This document shows positions 1-12,289 of a DNA stretch of 64,000 bases, piece after piece. Source of the DNA: Isoetes taiwanensis (lineage: Eukaryota; Streptophyta; Lycopodiopsida; Isoetales; Isoetaceae); contig JAJEKV010000006.1 in NCBI GenBank assembly GCA_021234155.1, forward strand, positions 18,635,920-18,699,919, read 5' to 3'. Numbering within the stretch: the first letter of the stretch is position 1; each line of letters starts with the position of its first letter. The notes under the pieces were generated by a model that worked only from the letters and a program-made list of their open reading frames with translations, did no database searches and was not told the origin of the DNA. A program made the translations under genes and the position numbers.

Positions 1-861
1 TACGCCATGTACATATAAGGAAAATAGTATTACCCCAACAAGTGGGAAAATAAATAGCATCAACCAATGGTGGGAAAAGAAATAGTATCATTCACTGTAA
101 AAAATACAGGATCACCTGCACTCCAACAAAGATTGGATGCAGTTCTCTTCTGCCTAATTGGTCCTCCATCTATAGCAATTGGGAGGATACAACATTAATG
201 ATTGCTCCATTGTGAAGGTGAAATCCCTATTATCTTAAGAAGTATAGCCTATGGGAACGCAGCTCAGTAATGATGAGATTCCCCCGAGCTATATGACACC
301 TTTTTGAGTCAAGGTGATTCCAGTGACTTCATTCAAGGCTCCAGGGAAGCCACCAACTTCATCCAGCCTATCAATGTGCCTCATTGCTCGTATCTACATG
401 TAGTAGGAAGCCTTGCCTTCTCAAATTGGAGACCAATATCGCTAACCAACACTTCTTATGTACCCCAGCCAGCTTTTGTCTACTGCCGAAGCGATATTGC
501 AAACAAAAATAATCCGTATAGTCAGCCTTCCTTCCTTCTAGATCATGATATATACTCTCGAATACATACTGGCGCTTTTGTGTTCGGAATCCCCACAACA
601 ATGTCAACATTCTTTACTTCCAACACCCAGAGTACTTCAAGATATTTTTGTGCCAAACTTCACCGCTTATATGGCCGTGATTATTTTGTTCATGCTTACA
701 TGCCTGCCAAATTGACAAAAGAACCTACTCCTCTTCGGGCTGTTCTATCGTAATGAGCCCAATAGTATCCAACCACACATAGCTGTCATCTCCTTCTAGG
801 GCATTCCAGATATGGCTGGGGCGCTACTGAACCATTGCTTTGTAGTGCTTTCCAACAAATG
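1..861. other. Left edge, no gene recognised
   Basis: AT-rich flank of the large retrotransposon. It holds a 149-codon open frame on the plus strand (304-753) and a 79-codon one opposite. Neither shows a domain, a repeat or a composition that I recognise, and neither has obvious splice or start signals. I see no terminal repeats or RNA gene here. Confidence 0.4.
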
Positions 862-866
862 TCATT

Positions 867-2460
867 TAGGACGCCTTCCTGGGACATATATAATACTCCT
901 TTCTGGACGTGATACATTATGGGGAGGCCTCCTCCTATGCTATCAGTATCTCAATTATGAGTAGCTCTTCATGCCTATTTCGGCTATCTATGAAATGAGG
1001 CCCTCGGCTAGCGACAATTTTAAGGGGCTCATTCCGCCCACGCCACGGGGACTCTTACGCCAGCGAAGCATGAATACAAGGGTTAGCACACACGGTAATA
1101 TACATAAATAACCACCACGAAGGGTGGCTTATCCATCCAAAATACCAACGTATAGAATATGCATCTAATCTCTAAGAAACACCCAAACCCCTGTGTCCCG
1201 CCCTCGCCTCGGGGACTCCCGTGGGATCACGGCCGGGCCTCGCGAGATCGCCATCATTCTTGCATGGCGCTATCGGCATAGAACATTAAGGGGTTGTCCA
1301 CTCCATCCGCCTCTCCTCAGGTAATAATTTTGCAGATGGGTCACCATGCTATGGCTTTGCTATAGCTCTTCCTGAGACCAAAAACCCCGCAGCATCACCT
1401 CCGAGCCTACCTGTGCTCATAGCGACGCCGTCCGATGAGGCGTGTCGGGAAGCTGCCCTTCCGTAATCACAGCGGGTTCAGCGGGTGAGCTAGAGAATAC
1501 GGCCGTGATCAGCTGCACTTCCCCGCGATCCACTCCAACTTACTCACTCCCACCTACTCAGTGTATGTGCTCCATACTTGACCACACCTTCCCACCTGGA
1601 GTGTCGCACTCCATACCCGCCTCTGGGCTATCAAAGCCTAGCTCATCAGAGGGAGTCTCTCGTGAGCCTTTTGTATGCTCATGCAAGACTCCCACCCCCT
1701 CATGTCACCACCGTGTTCCTTGTCCGTGCTGCCGCACTTACAAGCATCTAGGACCGCGGGTTCTTGTGCACGTCAAGTACTCAATGGGACTCCTACAGTA
1801 TGCTTATCTAGGAGCATACTACAATACACCCGCCTCGAGGCTCTACCCCATCCCCCGTTGTGAGTCGACTAAACAAAGAGCTAATAATCCATCCTTCGTG
1901 TAGAAACTATAATTGAATATAAAGAGTACTTGCTTGTAAGCAAAATGGGTTGCTTTTAAGTGATTGAATTACAAAGAGAACAGAGAAACGACATAATCAC
2001 GCTGCTATTCCAGAATTGCAGCTACCGCCTGCCTTGTGCCTCCCCCGCTGGACTCATTCCCATGGGGCGCCCATCTCTCGGGCGTAAGCTGAAGATCTCA
2101 AATGCGGGCTTCACAGACGCATCAGTGGTGGTTCTCTCGTGTGGTTGATGGGCGCCAGCCTCCCCCGCCTTCCCGCACCGATCTTCGGGAGTCAATCCCA
2201 GTGATGGGCCATCCAAACTGGCAACCCCCATGCTGCCCAATCACCAGTGGGCGCCTTCCCAACTGTAATTATCCCACCTCCTGGTGGCTATAGGCCACAT
2301 AATGTGTGCTAAATTAGCATAGCTAGCCTAACTTCCTTTGTAAGGTAACCCCTAGGTTGCAACAAGTTCCCATACCCCCATGGTAGCGCATCTTTAGGGA
2401 GGACGCAGCTTGCATGGCATGTCTCCAGAGTAGTAGACCGTGGAGGACGGGAACGCCACA
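867..2460 (-). repeat. 3' LTR of the large gypsy element
   Basis: Homologous over its whole length to 12290-13893; for example, 1080-1190 matches 12480-12590 and 2335-2460 matches 13765-13893. It ends in CA at 2459-2460, directly followed by a pyrimidine run that is the polypurine tract on the element's own strand. The outer edge follows TCATT. The terminal TG is not clear at this outer edge but is present in the partner LTR. Confidence 0.85.
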
Positions 2461-2471
2461 TTCTCCCTCCT
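2461..2471 (-). other. Polypurine tract of the large gypsy element
   Basis: TTCTCCCTCCT on the plus strand reads AGGAGGGAGAA on the element strand. It abuts the inner edge of the 3' LTR, the place where plus-strand DNA synthesis is primed in LTR elements. Confidence 0.75.
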
Positions 2472-3747
2472 AAAATAATGCCGCCTCAAAGATAGGGGTT
2501 AGCTAATTGGAATACATATACGTAGCAATTTAATTAGAGAATGAAGTTAAGAATATAACATAATAATGCTAGATGGTGTACTTGGACAAGAATACATTAG
2601 TTAAAATATCAAAAGTACAAGCACTGTGGTGCTCGGGAGTACAAACTTATATCAAAGGAGTTTAGGACCTGAGTCCGACATTTAAAACATCTTTTACAAA
2701 TAAAATCTATACATATGTAGACAAAACTGAACCACGGGATAAGTGGCCACGCTAATCTTCTATAAGGCAATGTGTGTGACTTACTTGTTCATTGGCCTGC
2801 ACACAACCATATACCCGTGGCACATGATTGTTGTGGCTGGGAAGCGACCACCTTCTACAAATGTGCTAAGAAAAAGTATCTAGAAGGGAATCTTATCATG
2901 TGTACGTGCTTGCAATTATTGTGGGTATGAGGAATGTACCGCTTCCTCGTATAGCCGGAATGAACGCGTGATTCTATTTACTAGATGCCTTCCCTAGTAC
3001 TCATGGGTCAAGTGTCAATAACATCAACAATACACCACGCCCTAGAGAACACGGCAGGTGACTTTAACATCGGTTATTACTAATATATACGGCGCGCGCC
3101 TACCCCTCTAAAATAAACATGATTCTTTGGCCAATCAAGCCTTCGCTTACCGCCGGAGCCGGGTTGATAGTGCATCGCGGCGGTGCGCCTTGAGATTCTC
3201 GCGATGAAGTCCTGATAGTGCTTCTCAAGGTCTATCTTCATCACCCGTGTAGCATCTTTTCAACCGTGCTTCCCACTCTGACCAAGTATTGCAACATTTT
3301 GGAGTCCTGGCCCTGCTTTGGGCGCCTCACTGCCAGCTGAGCTCTCAAGCAATTGTCCCCCAGCTGCTCTTCAGCCTCATTTCTAGAGGGTAGTATCCAA
3401 AAACCCTCCCCGGATTAGTGTTGCTTCGTACACTCCTAATGCGGGAAGACTTCCGTGGATTTCGCCGGGTGGCAAAGTCCGTTTATATGCTCGTTCACAC
3501 GCTTCCGCATCCTCAACGCCCAGCCTATCCGGGTGCCAACTTCTTCACAGTTACCAATTTTAAGCGGCTTGTTTTACTTTGATCTTAATGGCCCGATTAC
3601 GCCCACGGAAGATTAAGTGGGGTTAGGTGCTATCCGGCTAGACTCTTAAATGACTGCGTGCATTAATAAGTAACCCGAACTTCTTCCACCAAGGCACGCA
3701 TTTCTAGAAGAAGGAGTTGTTGAGAGACCTCCACTTTAGAAGCGGGA

Positions 3748-6700
3748 TTATGCCGATAATAAGGTAAGACATTGATAGCCATAATTTATCATGAAGGGAG
3801 ACATTCTAGAAGACTCTGCTTTGTCTTTGTTGTGGCCGAATTCTACCAAGTAAATATAATCCGCCCATTGTATTTGTTTACTCCATACATAGCTTCTTAG
3901 CATATCTTCGATATCGACGGTTACGTTACGTTTGACCATCAATGCGAGGATGGTAAAGAACATACTCATGGCAAGCTTGAGTGCGGATGGTGGCGAAGAA
4001 ATCCTTCGAATGCGACAAACTTAGGATCCCTATCCGATACAATTACTCTCGGCATCGTGCAACCTGAAAATTTCCTTTGCAAAGCAAACGAAGCGGTGTC
4101 GAAGGCGGTGTCGAGTGATGCGACATGGAGAAGTGAGCCATCTTTGATAATTTGCCGACCACGACCATTAAGGCATCATACCCACGAAGTGCGTGGAAGC
4201 CCACAATGAAATCCATGGTTATGACTTCCCCTTGGCGTTGGAGGCACATCAAAGTTGCAACTCAGGGAACTCTTAATTGCTCGCCTTGGTTTGTTGACAA
4301 AGCGACAGCATTTGATGTACCCTAGCAATATGCTTCTTCATGGAAGGCCAAAAATATGGGGCCCGGATCTTAAAGTAAAGTTTTCATAAAACCATATGTC
4401 TGCTATAGAACATTTGTGTGTGTCGTGGAGAATCGGCTTTTCGCACCCTGCGGTCATTTGGAACACACAACTTATCTTTGTAATATAATAAATTGCCTCC
4501 TTCTTATATGAGCGGAATGCTTCCGTTCTCTATCGTCTGGGCTTCCTTACCCAAACTTTCCCAAATATTACGAGAATTGGGATGCATGGGCAAGGTGCAT
4601 TCTATCTGCTTCCCAAAACTTTGGTGAGTGTGGAAATGGCATACAATGGGTCTGCGGGTTATGAAGGGATGGCGTGACAAAGCATCCATAACCACGTGTG
4701 CTTTCTGGCTTGTATACAATCTGAAGTCATATTCCTCGGGAATTCCATCCATCTTATTTGTGAGGTCCAGTTGGTGGGTGGATAGAATGGCGGAGACTTC
4801 GATGATCCATTATCCATTTGAAATCTTCTACCAAGAAGGTAGTGTCTCCAAATCACGAGGAAACCGCGAACAGCTGCCGACAATTCCTGGTCATGGGTAG
4901 GGTATCGCTGCTGCATCGTTCATCTTCTTTGAATCGTAAGCAACAACTCTCCCCTCACGCATTAAGAACTCCACCCGGTAGCTATCTTACTGGCGTGGGT
5001 GGCTCTGATTTATCCTTTTCGAGGGATGGGGCAAGGTAAGGGGCTGAGATGTGGATGTTAAGGCATCCTTGAGCTTCAGAAAGCCGACTTGGACTTTGCT
5101 TTCCAATGTTCCATCAATCCTTTACTTTCTCATGCCTTGTGAGATTAGTAAGGGGTGCGGCAATTGTTGCAAAATCCTTAACAAATTTTCGATAATATCC
5201 TGCGAGTCCCAAGAAACTCGGGACCTCAAACATTAGGTGGAATGGGCCAATCCTTTCTTTGCTTCTATCTTAGCCGGGTGCGTAGCAATTCCTTACCTTT
5301 GAGATAATATGCCCCAAAAAATAGTCTACCCTCGGAGGGCGAACTTGCATTTAGAGAACTTGGCAAAGAGCTGCCTTAGCTTTTGCAAAAAGCTAATCGA
5401 AAGATGTTGTTCATGTTCTTTGCAAAGGTTTTACTATAGATGAGAATGTCATCAAAGAAAATGACAACAAAATCATCCAGTATTGGCCCGGAAGATGTCA
5501 TTCATCAGCCGCATAAAAGCGTTCTGAGGGGCATTGGTCAATCAAAAAAGGCATGGCCGGTAAATTCATAATGCCCCATAAGTGCTTGAAAAGCGGACTT
5601 ATGGATGTCCTCTTCCTTAATCCTTATCGATGGTACCGGGGCGCAAATCAATCTTTGAAATATTTTGCTCCTTGCTGGCCCGGTCCATAAGATCATCGCC
5701 TAGGCAAAAGCATAGCGATTCTTGATGGTATGCTTATTGAGTTACCCTATAATCAATACCCATCCTTAAAGACCCATCTTTCTTCTTGACAAAAGAATAG
5801 CCAAATGGTGGCTCTTGGGCGAATAAACCCCAAATTCGGTAACTCTTGTAGCTGTTTCTTAAGCTCTGCTAACTCGGGAGGACTCATTAGGTCACGAGGG
5901 CTTTCTTTGGTAGGCTTAGTACTGGTTCAAGAGTTATCTCACCTCCACCCCCTCGAAAGGAGGAAGCTTGTGGATCTCATGCGGAAAGAGATAAGCTAAA
6001 TTCTCGAAGAAGGGGTAGCAATGTCCAGATGGTAAAGCGTCGATTACTAACTGCGTTTGAGTCCGGAACTCAATGGAAGCAAAGTTTAATGAGGCAAAGG
6101 AGTTCATTCCGTATAGCTTTTCTAAATTGTTTTTTCTTGACATTGAATGCATGGCGGTGTAATGAATCACCTTTTATCGTCACCGTGCTCCATTAAGCGG
6201 CGTTGAAGGTGACCTCCCTCGCCATGTCTATGTGGGCCCCGGCGGACGCTAAAAACTCCATTCCCACAATAAGATCATATTTGCCAATGTCCATTAATCC
6301 CGGCACCCAAGGCAAGCTGGTGCACCGGCAAAATTGCATTTTAAAGGTTAATACGGGTGACCATGAGGTGTGTCGATCTTCAGCTAGCTAATGTGTGGCT
6401 TAGGTGAGGGATTTCAACGTTTCGGTTGCAGTGCACAGGCCATTCTAGGAGAAGCAAAATTATGTGTACTACGTGTCCATCAAAATTATGAAGGACTTCT
6501 TGTCTACTTGGCCTATTGTAGAAATAACGGAAGGTGACTTTCAGCGCGTTACTGTTTTCTATAGCGGCAAGAATGAGGCGCACCATGAATGTACTTTCGG
6601 GAGCCTCGTCTTCAGCGACAAGATTGACCCAAATCTTCCCAATCCGTGTTCGGCCATGGCGGTTGGCGATCTAGGCGTGGTGTGTGGACGGACAATACCG

Positions 6701-8000
6701 CATGAAGTGTCCAGGCCTCATGCACCGGTAGCATGCCTTATCCGGCCGAATTTGTTCTCCCGGCCTCCTTAGGGATGAATTTGTAAAGAGGCCCCGAACT
6801 TCCTTACCCGCATTGTTTACGCTTATCGGCGTGCTAAAGGCTGACTTTCTTCTCTGGCGGCCATAAAATTGTCTTGAGAGGGGGCCGGGACTTGGCGAGC
6901 GGGGTTTTGTAAAGGTGTGGACGGCCGTGGCTGCGAGTAAGGAAGCGGTCGCAGAATCTTGGTTCTTTAGCGTGTCTTCCTCAAGGCTTAATGCCTTAAC
7001 CGCCTCGCGATTTTGGGTCTATGGCCTTGACCATACGTTTAATGGATGGGGCCAACCCTTCAATGTAGCCCTCACGCCCTTTTCTCATTCATTCACGGTA
7101 CATACAACCTCAAGCGCATGAATTCGTCGATTGTAGGCTTTTTGCGACATGCCCATGTTCCAACGTAGAAGGTCTGAATCACGATTGGCATTTGTGCGCC
7201 ACGAGGAGCACGTCGCGATTTAAAAGCCTTAGCGAACTTCTTGAACTTGCATGCTCTGTCAGTGCTTAGCTCTGGCGTAACCCTTCCACCAAATATGGGC
7301 AGCTCGGTAAGGTTCGTGGTGGCGACCTTCTGTATCTTTCTCTATCATTCCATAGGACTTCGAATTCCTTCATTTTCGTCCAACCAAGATTCCGCATTCA
7401 AGCCTCCTCACGGATTTCCCATCAAAGCCCGAGCCAACTTAGGTTTTTCCATATACTAGTGATGGGCGTATCAGCGGTTTTCGGTACTCTCCTTATCCTT
7501 ACGCCTTGAATGGTCATTGTCGATGGCGAGGATCGGGAAGAAGCGAAGTGGTTGAATGTGAGAAGCGGCTATCCTTAGAGGAACCGATGGCTTTTAGCAT
7601 GAGTCCTCCTTTGCAGTGGGGGCTGGCTACGGGAGGAGATGGGCATTTGTGCGGAGGTGGACTCAATGGTCGTGGAGGTAATTCCGGTCCGTCCTCGAAG
7701 TATGTGGCGTGGATTGGTATGCAACACATAAGCCCGTAACTCAGAAGTTGCCTTTTCATTAACATCAATTCTGTTAGGGGGTGAGCCTCTTGGCGTTGGA
7801 GGGTGTTTGCCAAGCGGCGTTCATTAAAAGATCTATAGGAGCATTCATGAATATATATAAGCGATTTATACTAATGTATAATCCCTTTTAAAATAATTGA
7901 GATCAAAAAGAATATACAAAGAAAACAATGTTTTATTTCATTGAAGTCGAGTACAAAACAAGTATATTGGTACATGGGTTAAGGCGAAAGTAGGTATGAT
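3748..8000 (-). pseudogene. gag-pol remains of the large gypsy element
   Basis: From right to left on the minus strand: a gag-like stretch near 7.0-7.5 kb; a CCHC zinc knuckle CYRCMRPGHFMRYC at 6692-6733; a protease end with YDLIVGMEFL near 6.25 kb; the RT catalytic box VIFFDDILIYS near 5433-5468; an RNase H start with YPTHDQELSA near 4.9 kb; and an integrase core and C-terminal part with DYIYLVEFGHN near 3.85 kb. This is the standard gypsy polyprotein order. It is a fossil with many breaks and no long intact frame. Confidence 0.85.
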
Positions 8001-11000
8001 ACGATTGGAAACTCTTAAAATTCTATCCGCTGCAGCAATGTAAACAACAAAAAACATAGTGGAAGAGACCAAGCCTAGGGGTTGGCGAATAAGTCTGAGG
8101 ATGGCGTGGCGAGTACTCTCCGCATGCTTCGGGGCGAGTTTATAAGCGTGCAGGCTTGGACAATGATTGCTTGGTACTCCCATGTTGGGCTGATAATCGA
8201 AGGTTAAGAGCCGCGCGCATAAAGAGTTGCCAAAGATGGTCGTTGGCGTCCTCGAAGGCTTCGTGCACGGTCATATTCGATGGTCAGTGCGACCGCGGGG
8301 TCATCTTGGATCCTCGGCTTCGATCCCCCGAGGATGTTAACTATCTCGCCCCTTTATCGGGTGTTAGGGTTCTCGGTGGCGGTGGTTGATGTCAGCGCCT
8401 TCCTCCCCACTACGGATATTCACCATATATCTCGGCCATAGTCTTGATCGGTGGTGGTTAGGATCGTCCCTCCTAACCATATGGTGATTCTTTCCTCATA
8501 CTCCCAAATGTTTTCCTCTGCAACATAGTTGGAACATTTTGTAATTCCATTATATTCTAAAGTTTTAATACTTTTGAAGAGGATGTCATAAAAGAACAAT
8601 TTAGTTATACTCATCGAAAACTTTGTATTTAATAAGTAGATAAGGTACACCATTTTTCAATATGGTTTAAACAATTGCCAATCAAAATCTCATAAATACA
8701 TCTGTATATATATATATATATATATATATAACAAAATTTATATAGCACCCTTAGTTAGGGAACTAGGCCCCGCCTCTTTATCCTTAGCCCTAGGAGGTGG
8801 TGGAGGCGATTCGGTGTCGCAGCCGAGCTACCCCGGGGTCCTTTGTGGCCGCCCCTAATGGATGCAACCTCGGTGGATAGGCAACGGCCAATGGGGCTGC
8901 CGTGAGGAGCTTCATGCCCATCAAGGCAATAATATCACGGCCCAAGGCCGTGGGGCAAGATCGGGTCGTGCAGTACATCGTAAGCGTGCGATAGGGGAAG
9001 CTTCTTGTGGCGGCCGGTGTAGAAAGTGCGGAGGGCCCACCATGAAACTTCAGCCTACGGCCCTAAATCACGGGCTATGAAGAGGACATGCCCGTATTTG
9101 AAGGCCGACAAAAGAAACGGGTAAGATGGTTACCCGGCACTTTCCCTTTGGCGGCGGTCTCGGATCTTTGCCACTTCTTTATCCGGTCCATGGGGACTTC
9201 TTCCTCCTTGAGCTCTGTTGCTCCTCCTTCTTGTGCTGAGGGGTTATGGTATAAATCTTCACCCTCATCATCGAGTCGGAGGGAACTTCCACCATATTAA
9301 TGTTTGGGGCGTGAGGTCCCATAGCGTGAAGGCATCAGTGCGAGGCGAGGTTTTTGGTTCACGCATCACGAAGTCGTTTTAAGAGCGTAATAGAGTCTCC
9401 TCCGGGATCTAGAGTCTCCGGCCGGGAATCGAAGGAGCTGGTGCACCTCCGGGAAGCTTCGGTAGAAGTGAAGTCGATGAAATCATCCATACAATACTCG
9501 CCAAGCTCGTAAAAATTACATGGTCTTTGCGCTTGCGTCTAAATCCGCCACCACGTGATACGTCCGGATAATATCATCCAAGAGAAGGTATTTCCCCCGG
9601 TGATAAATAACCCGGAAGGCCGTCTAACCCCTGACAAGCCTATCGATTGGTCACGGCGGCGGTAGCTCCTCCGCTAGCTCTTTCCAGCGGGCAAAGTCGC
9701 CCATCCCTATATGCTCGTCATCCCCTCCTCGGAGGATTCGGCAGCTTGCCCTTCTCTGCCGGGCAGGTTTCATCCTCAGCGTATTGTTCCATGAGGATGG
9801 CTAGAGCGAAAGTAGCTTCCAGCTACTGGCGCCCCGGATCTTTGGACCACGGTAGGTGTTTACCCCATCGGAGTTTCCCCTTCAAGGCGTCCATAAGCAT
9901 GTGTGTCCCCGCCTAGCATCTGCCGAACTATCTCCCGCTCCAAATACAAGTGGGGAGGATCCCCAGGAGGAATACCACCGAGGAAGCATTTCCTCCATGT
10001 AAAAATCAAGGAATCGGCGTAGTCAGGATACGCCTACATATTGGCAAGGAGATCTACGCGTTGGCATAGCAAAGGCTGCGGCAGGTCGAAGGGAACTGTG
10101 GATCCCATTTCTCTCCATCAAGGTACCCAAGGTCGGCAAAGGTCGCGGCATAGAAGGAAGGAGAGAGGAAAAAAGCGTTTTAAAATAACCTTCGGTCCCC
10201 TTTTAAACCCTTTTATTAAAGCCGACGTCGGCATTTTATTTTAAATTTAACATAAAAAACATTAAACTTTTAATTCAAAATAAAAACCTCTTTATTAATT
10301 ATCACAAAAAGATATGTACAAATGCGGATCCGCAATTGGGCTAAGGTTGCTCCCCGTATCCTACGGGTGAGGGCTAAATCCTTAGGCATTATGGTGACCC
10401 TCTTTGCGTGGATAGCGCAAGGTTGGCATCACCAAAAGTGCTACCAAGTAGGCTTGGCTGACCTCTTGGAGCAAAAAATTACAAAGGTCCGGAAGCGGAG
10501 ATCGGTCTTAAATTGTCGTCGGGCGATCTCCCCGCACCGACCTGAAAAAGGTAGCTTCGGGATCAGAAGGTCCGTGGACCAAATTTGGCGGATCTCCCCG
10601 CAATGCCATGGTACCGGTCGGAACCGATGAGGCTTCGTGGTGGCCCGTGCCCCGACGATGTTGGCACCGTCTTGGCCCCAAAGAACGTACGGAGTTATCC
10701 ACTCTCTGCGCCTCCCGGCCGGACTGGTCTTCTTCCCAAAAGCCCCTCGGCCAGTCCTTTAACTTATCATTGTATTTGCCGGGCCTTATGGGCAACTCCT
10801 TCCTCCGAGCTTAATCGATTCGGATCGCCGGTTTTGGGTTCGAGCCACTCCCAGATGCACCTCCTCCCCTGTTGGTCCCGCTGATCTTGTCGGTCCGCCT
10901 TGCTCCAACTTCTCGCTCTTCCGAGCTCTCCTTAGGTCTTCTTGGATCGAGGCAAAAGCAAAGCACACGGCGATTAAGTTCGGTATGGTACCTTTGTGGT

Positions 11001-12274
11001 CGAAGACCCATATCTATCTGAATAGTTGTCGATAGTCTATCGATGTCGGGGATTTCTCCCGGACAAAGCTGTTGGAACCCTCATGCCATTGGTATGGGGA
11101 ACCTCAATGGCTCCGCCATCGATGGCGGCAAAGCCGTCTCCGAGGTACCCGGTACTCCCTACCTACGCGATTGCCGGGCTCGCTCAATCTCCGGTGGTCG
11201 CCCCTCCCTGGCAAAACCCCTAATACGATTCGGCCTAAAATCCCGACATCTTCCTCCTCCGTATGGCCTTCCCGCGGGAGGATAAAATTTGATGAGCATC
11301 ATTACCATATCAGTTGCTCAACAAGGGTATATATGGGAGCAAGGCGTAGGTTTAGGATGAGGAATGGCTCGAGAAGTGATAGGCAGGATATGGAATCCTA
11401 TCGTTGTTCTCAAACCTATTGACCGTAGCTCATCCAACAAGATGTCGATGAGGGTTGGGTCGGTAGCCATGTGCTTAGCAATCATGGCGTGATCTCCACG
11501 ATGCTCATGGTGGTTGGATCCGAGCGCTCTTGGTGATGGCCATAGGGAATAGTGAGGCGCTGGCAGCAAAGAGGATGGCAAAGGGGGCGCGTTAAGATGC
11601 ACAAGGCACAAGGGCGCAGGAGCAAGGTCTGGTCTGGCGGCGATGGCGGAGGGCGGCTCAGGCGGTTGGAGGCGCGGAAGCAAAAGCAAATGACAGGAAA
11701 TGGTTTGCTAAACGGCCAATTAACTTTTAAAATTTCAAAAAAATTTTCTTATTAACTTCAAAATTTTATTATTAAAAAAAATTATCTGGCGGAAATATCG
11801 CCACATATCCGGGCCCTGGATGGCATTATCGGGTTTCGCCTCGACGGGTGTCGTCGAAATGCAAGCTGGCCGAAGTTGACTGGGCGGGCCCGTTGACTCG
11901 AAATCCGACGGGTCGAGGCGCCGACGAGATTTGGGCGCCGATCTTGGACCGCAAAGTGACAAAAAGCAAGCGGCGCCCGAGTTCATTTTTGGGCCTGCCC
12001 TTGACCATTTTTCGCCTAGAGTTGACTGTTTTAGGGTAATTCGAGTACGCCCAATCCAATGGAGCCATCATCTTTGTCATTTGAGCTACCCTTGGCTTTT
12101 GCTAGGCCTCCAATCTTGGCCCCTCCACTTCAAGGCTACAATTTCTTAACTTAACCTAACACCAAGCCAAACAACAAAGAGAACTAACGACGCATTGACT
12201 TAGCCTCCTCCTAACTACCGTATTACTTTCGAGTTAGTGTTTGGCGGTGCTATGATTTCAACAACCGAAATCAC
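8001..12274 (-). other. Long leader region of the large gypsy element
   Basis: About 4.2 kb between the 5' LTR and recognisable gag. It is GC-rich in blocks (8.75-9.9 kb, 10.3-11.7 kb) separated by short AT-rich stretches near 7.87, 8.70, 10.25 and 11.75 kb. I recognise no retroviral domain in it. Several 70-120-codon open frames occur on both strands, as expected by chance in GC-rich DNA. It could be an unusual untranslated leader, captured host sequence or an older nested insertion; I cannot choose between these. Confidence 0.4.
8705..8730. repeat. (TA)n microsatellite
   Basis: A run of about 13 TA dinucleotides in an AT-rich gap inside the leader region of the large gypsy element. Confidence 0.9.
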
Positions 12275-12287
12275 GGCTCCGATACTG
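12275..12287 (-). other. Primer-binding site, initiator-Met tRNA type
   Basis: The element strand reads close to TGGTATCAGAGCC, the complement of the 3' end of plant initiator methionine tRNA. The core GTATCGGAGCC is present with one difference, and the outer bases have drifted. It lies two bases from the inner edge of the 5' LTR, which agrees with the other boundaries. Confidence 0.7.
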
Positions 12288-12289
12288 CG

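Noticed and set aside
304-753. 149-codon open frame at the left edge
   Set aside because: No domain, no recognisable composition and a partner frame on the other strand; not enough to call a gene.
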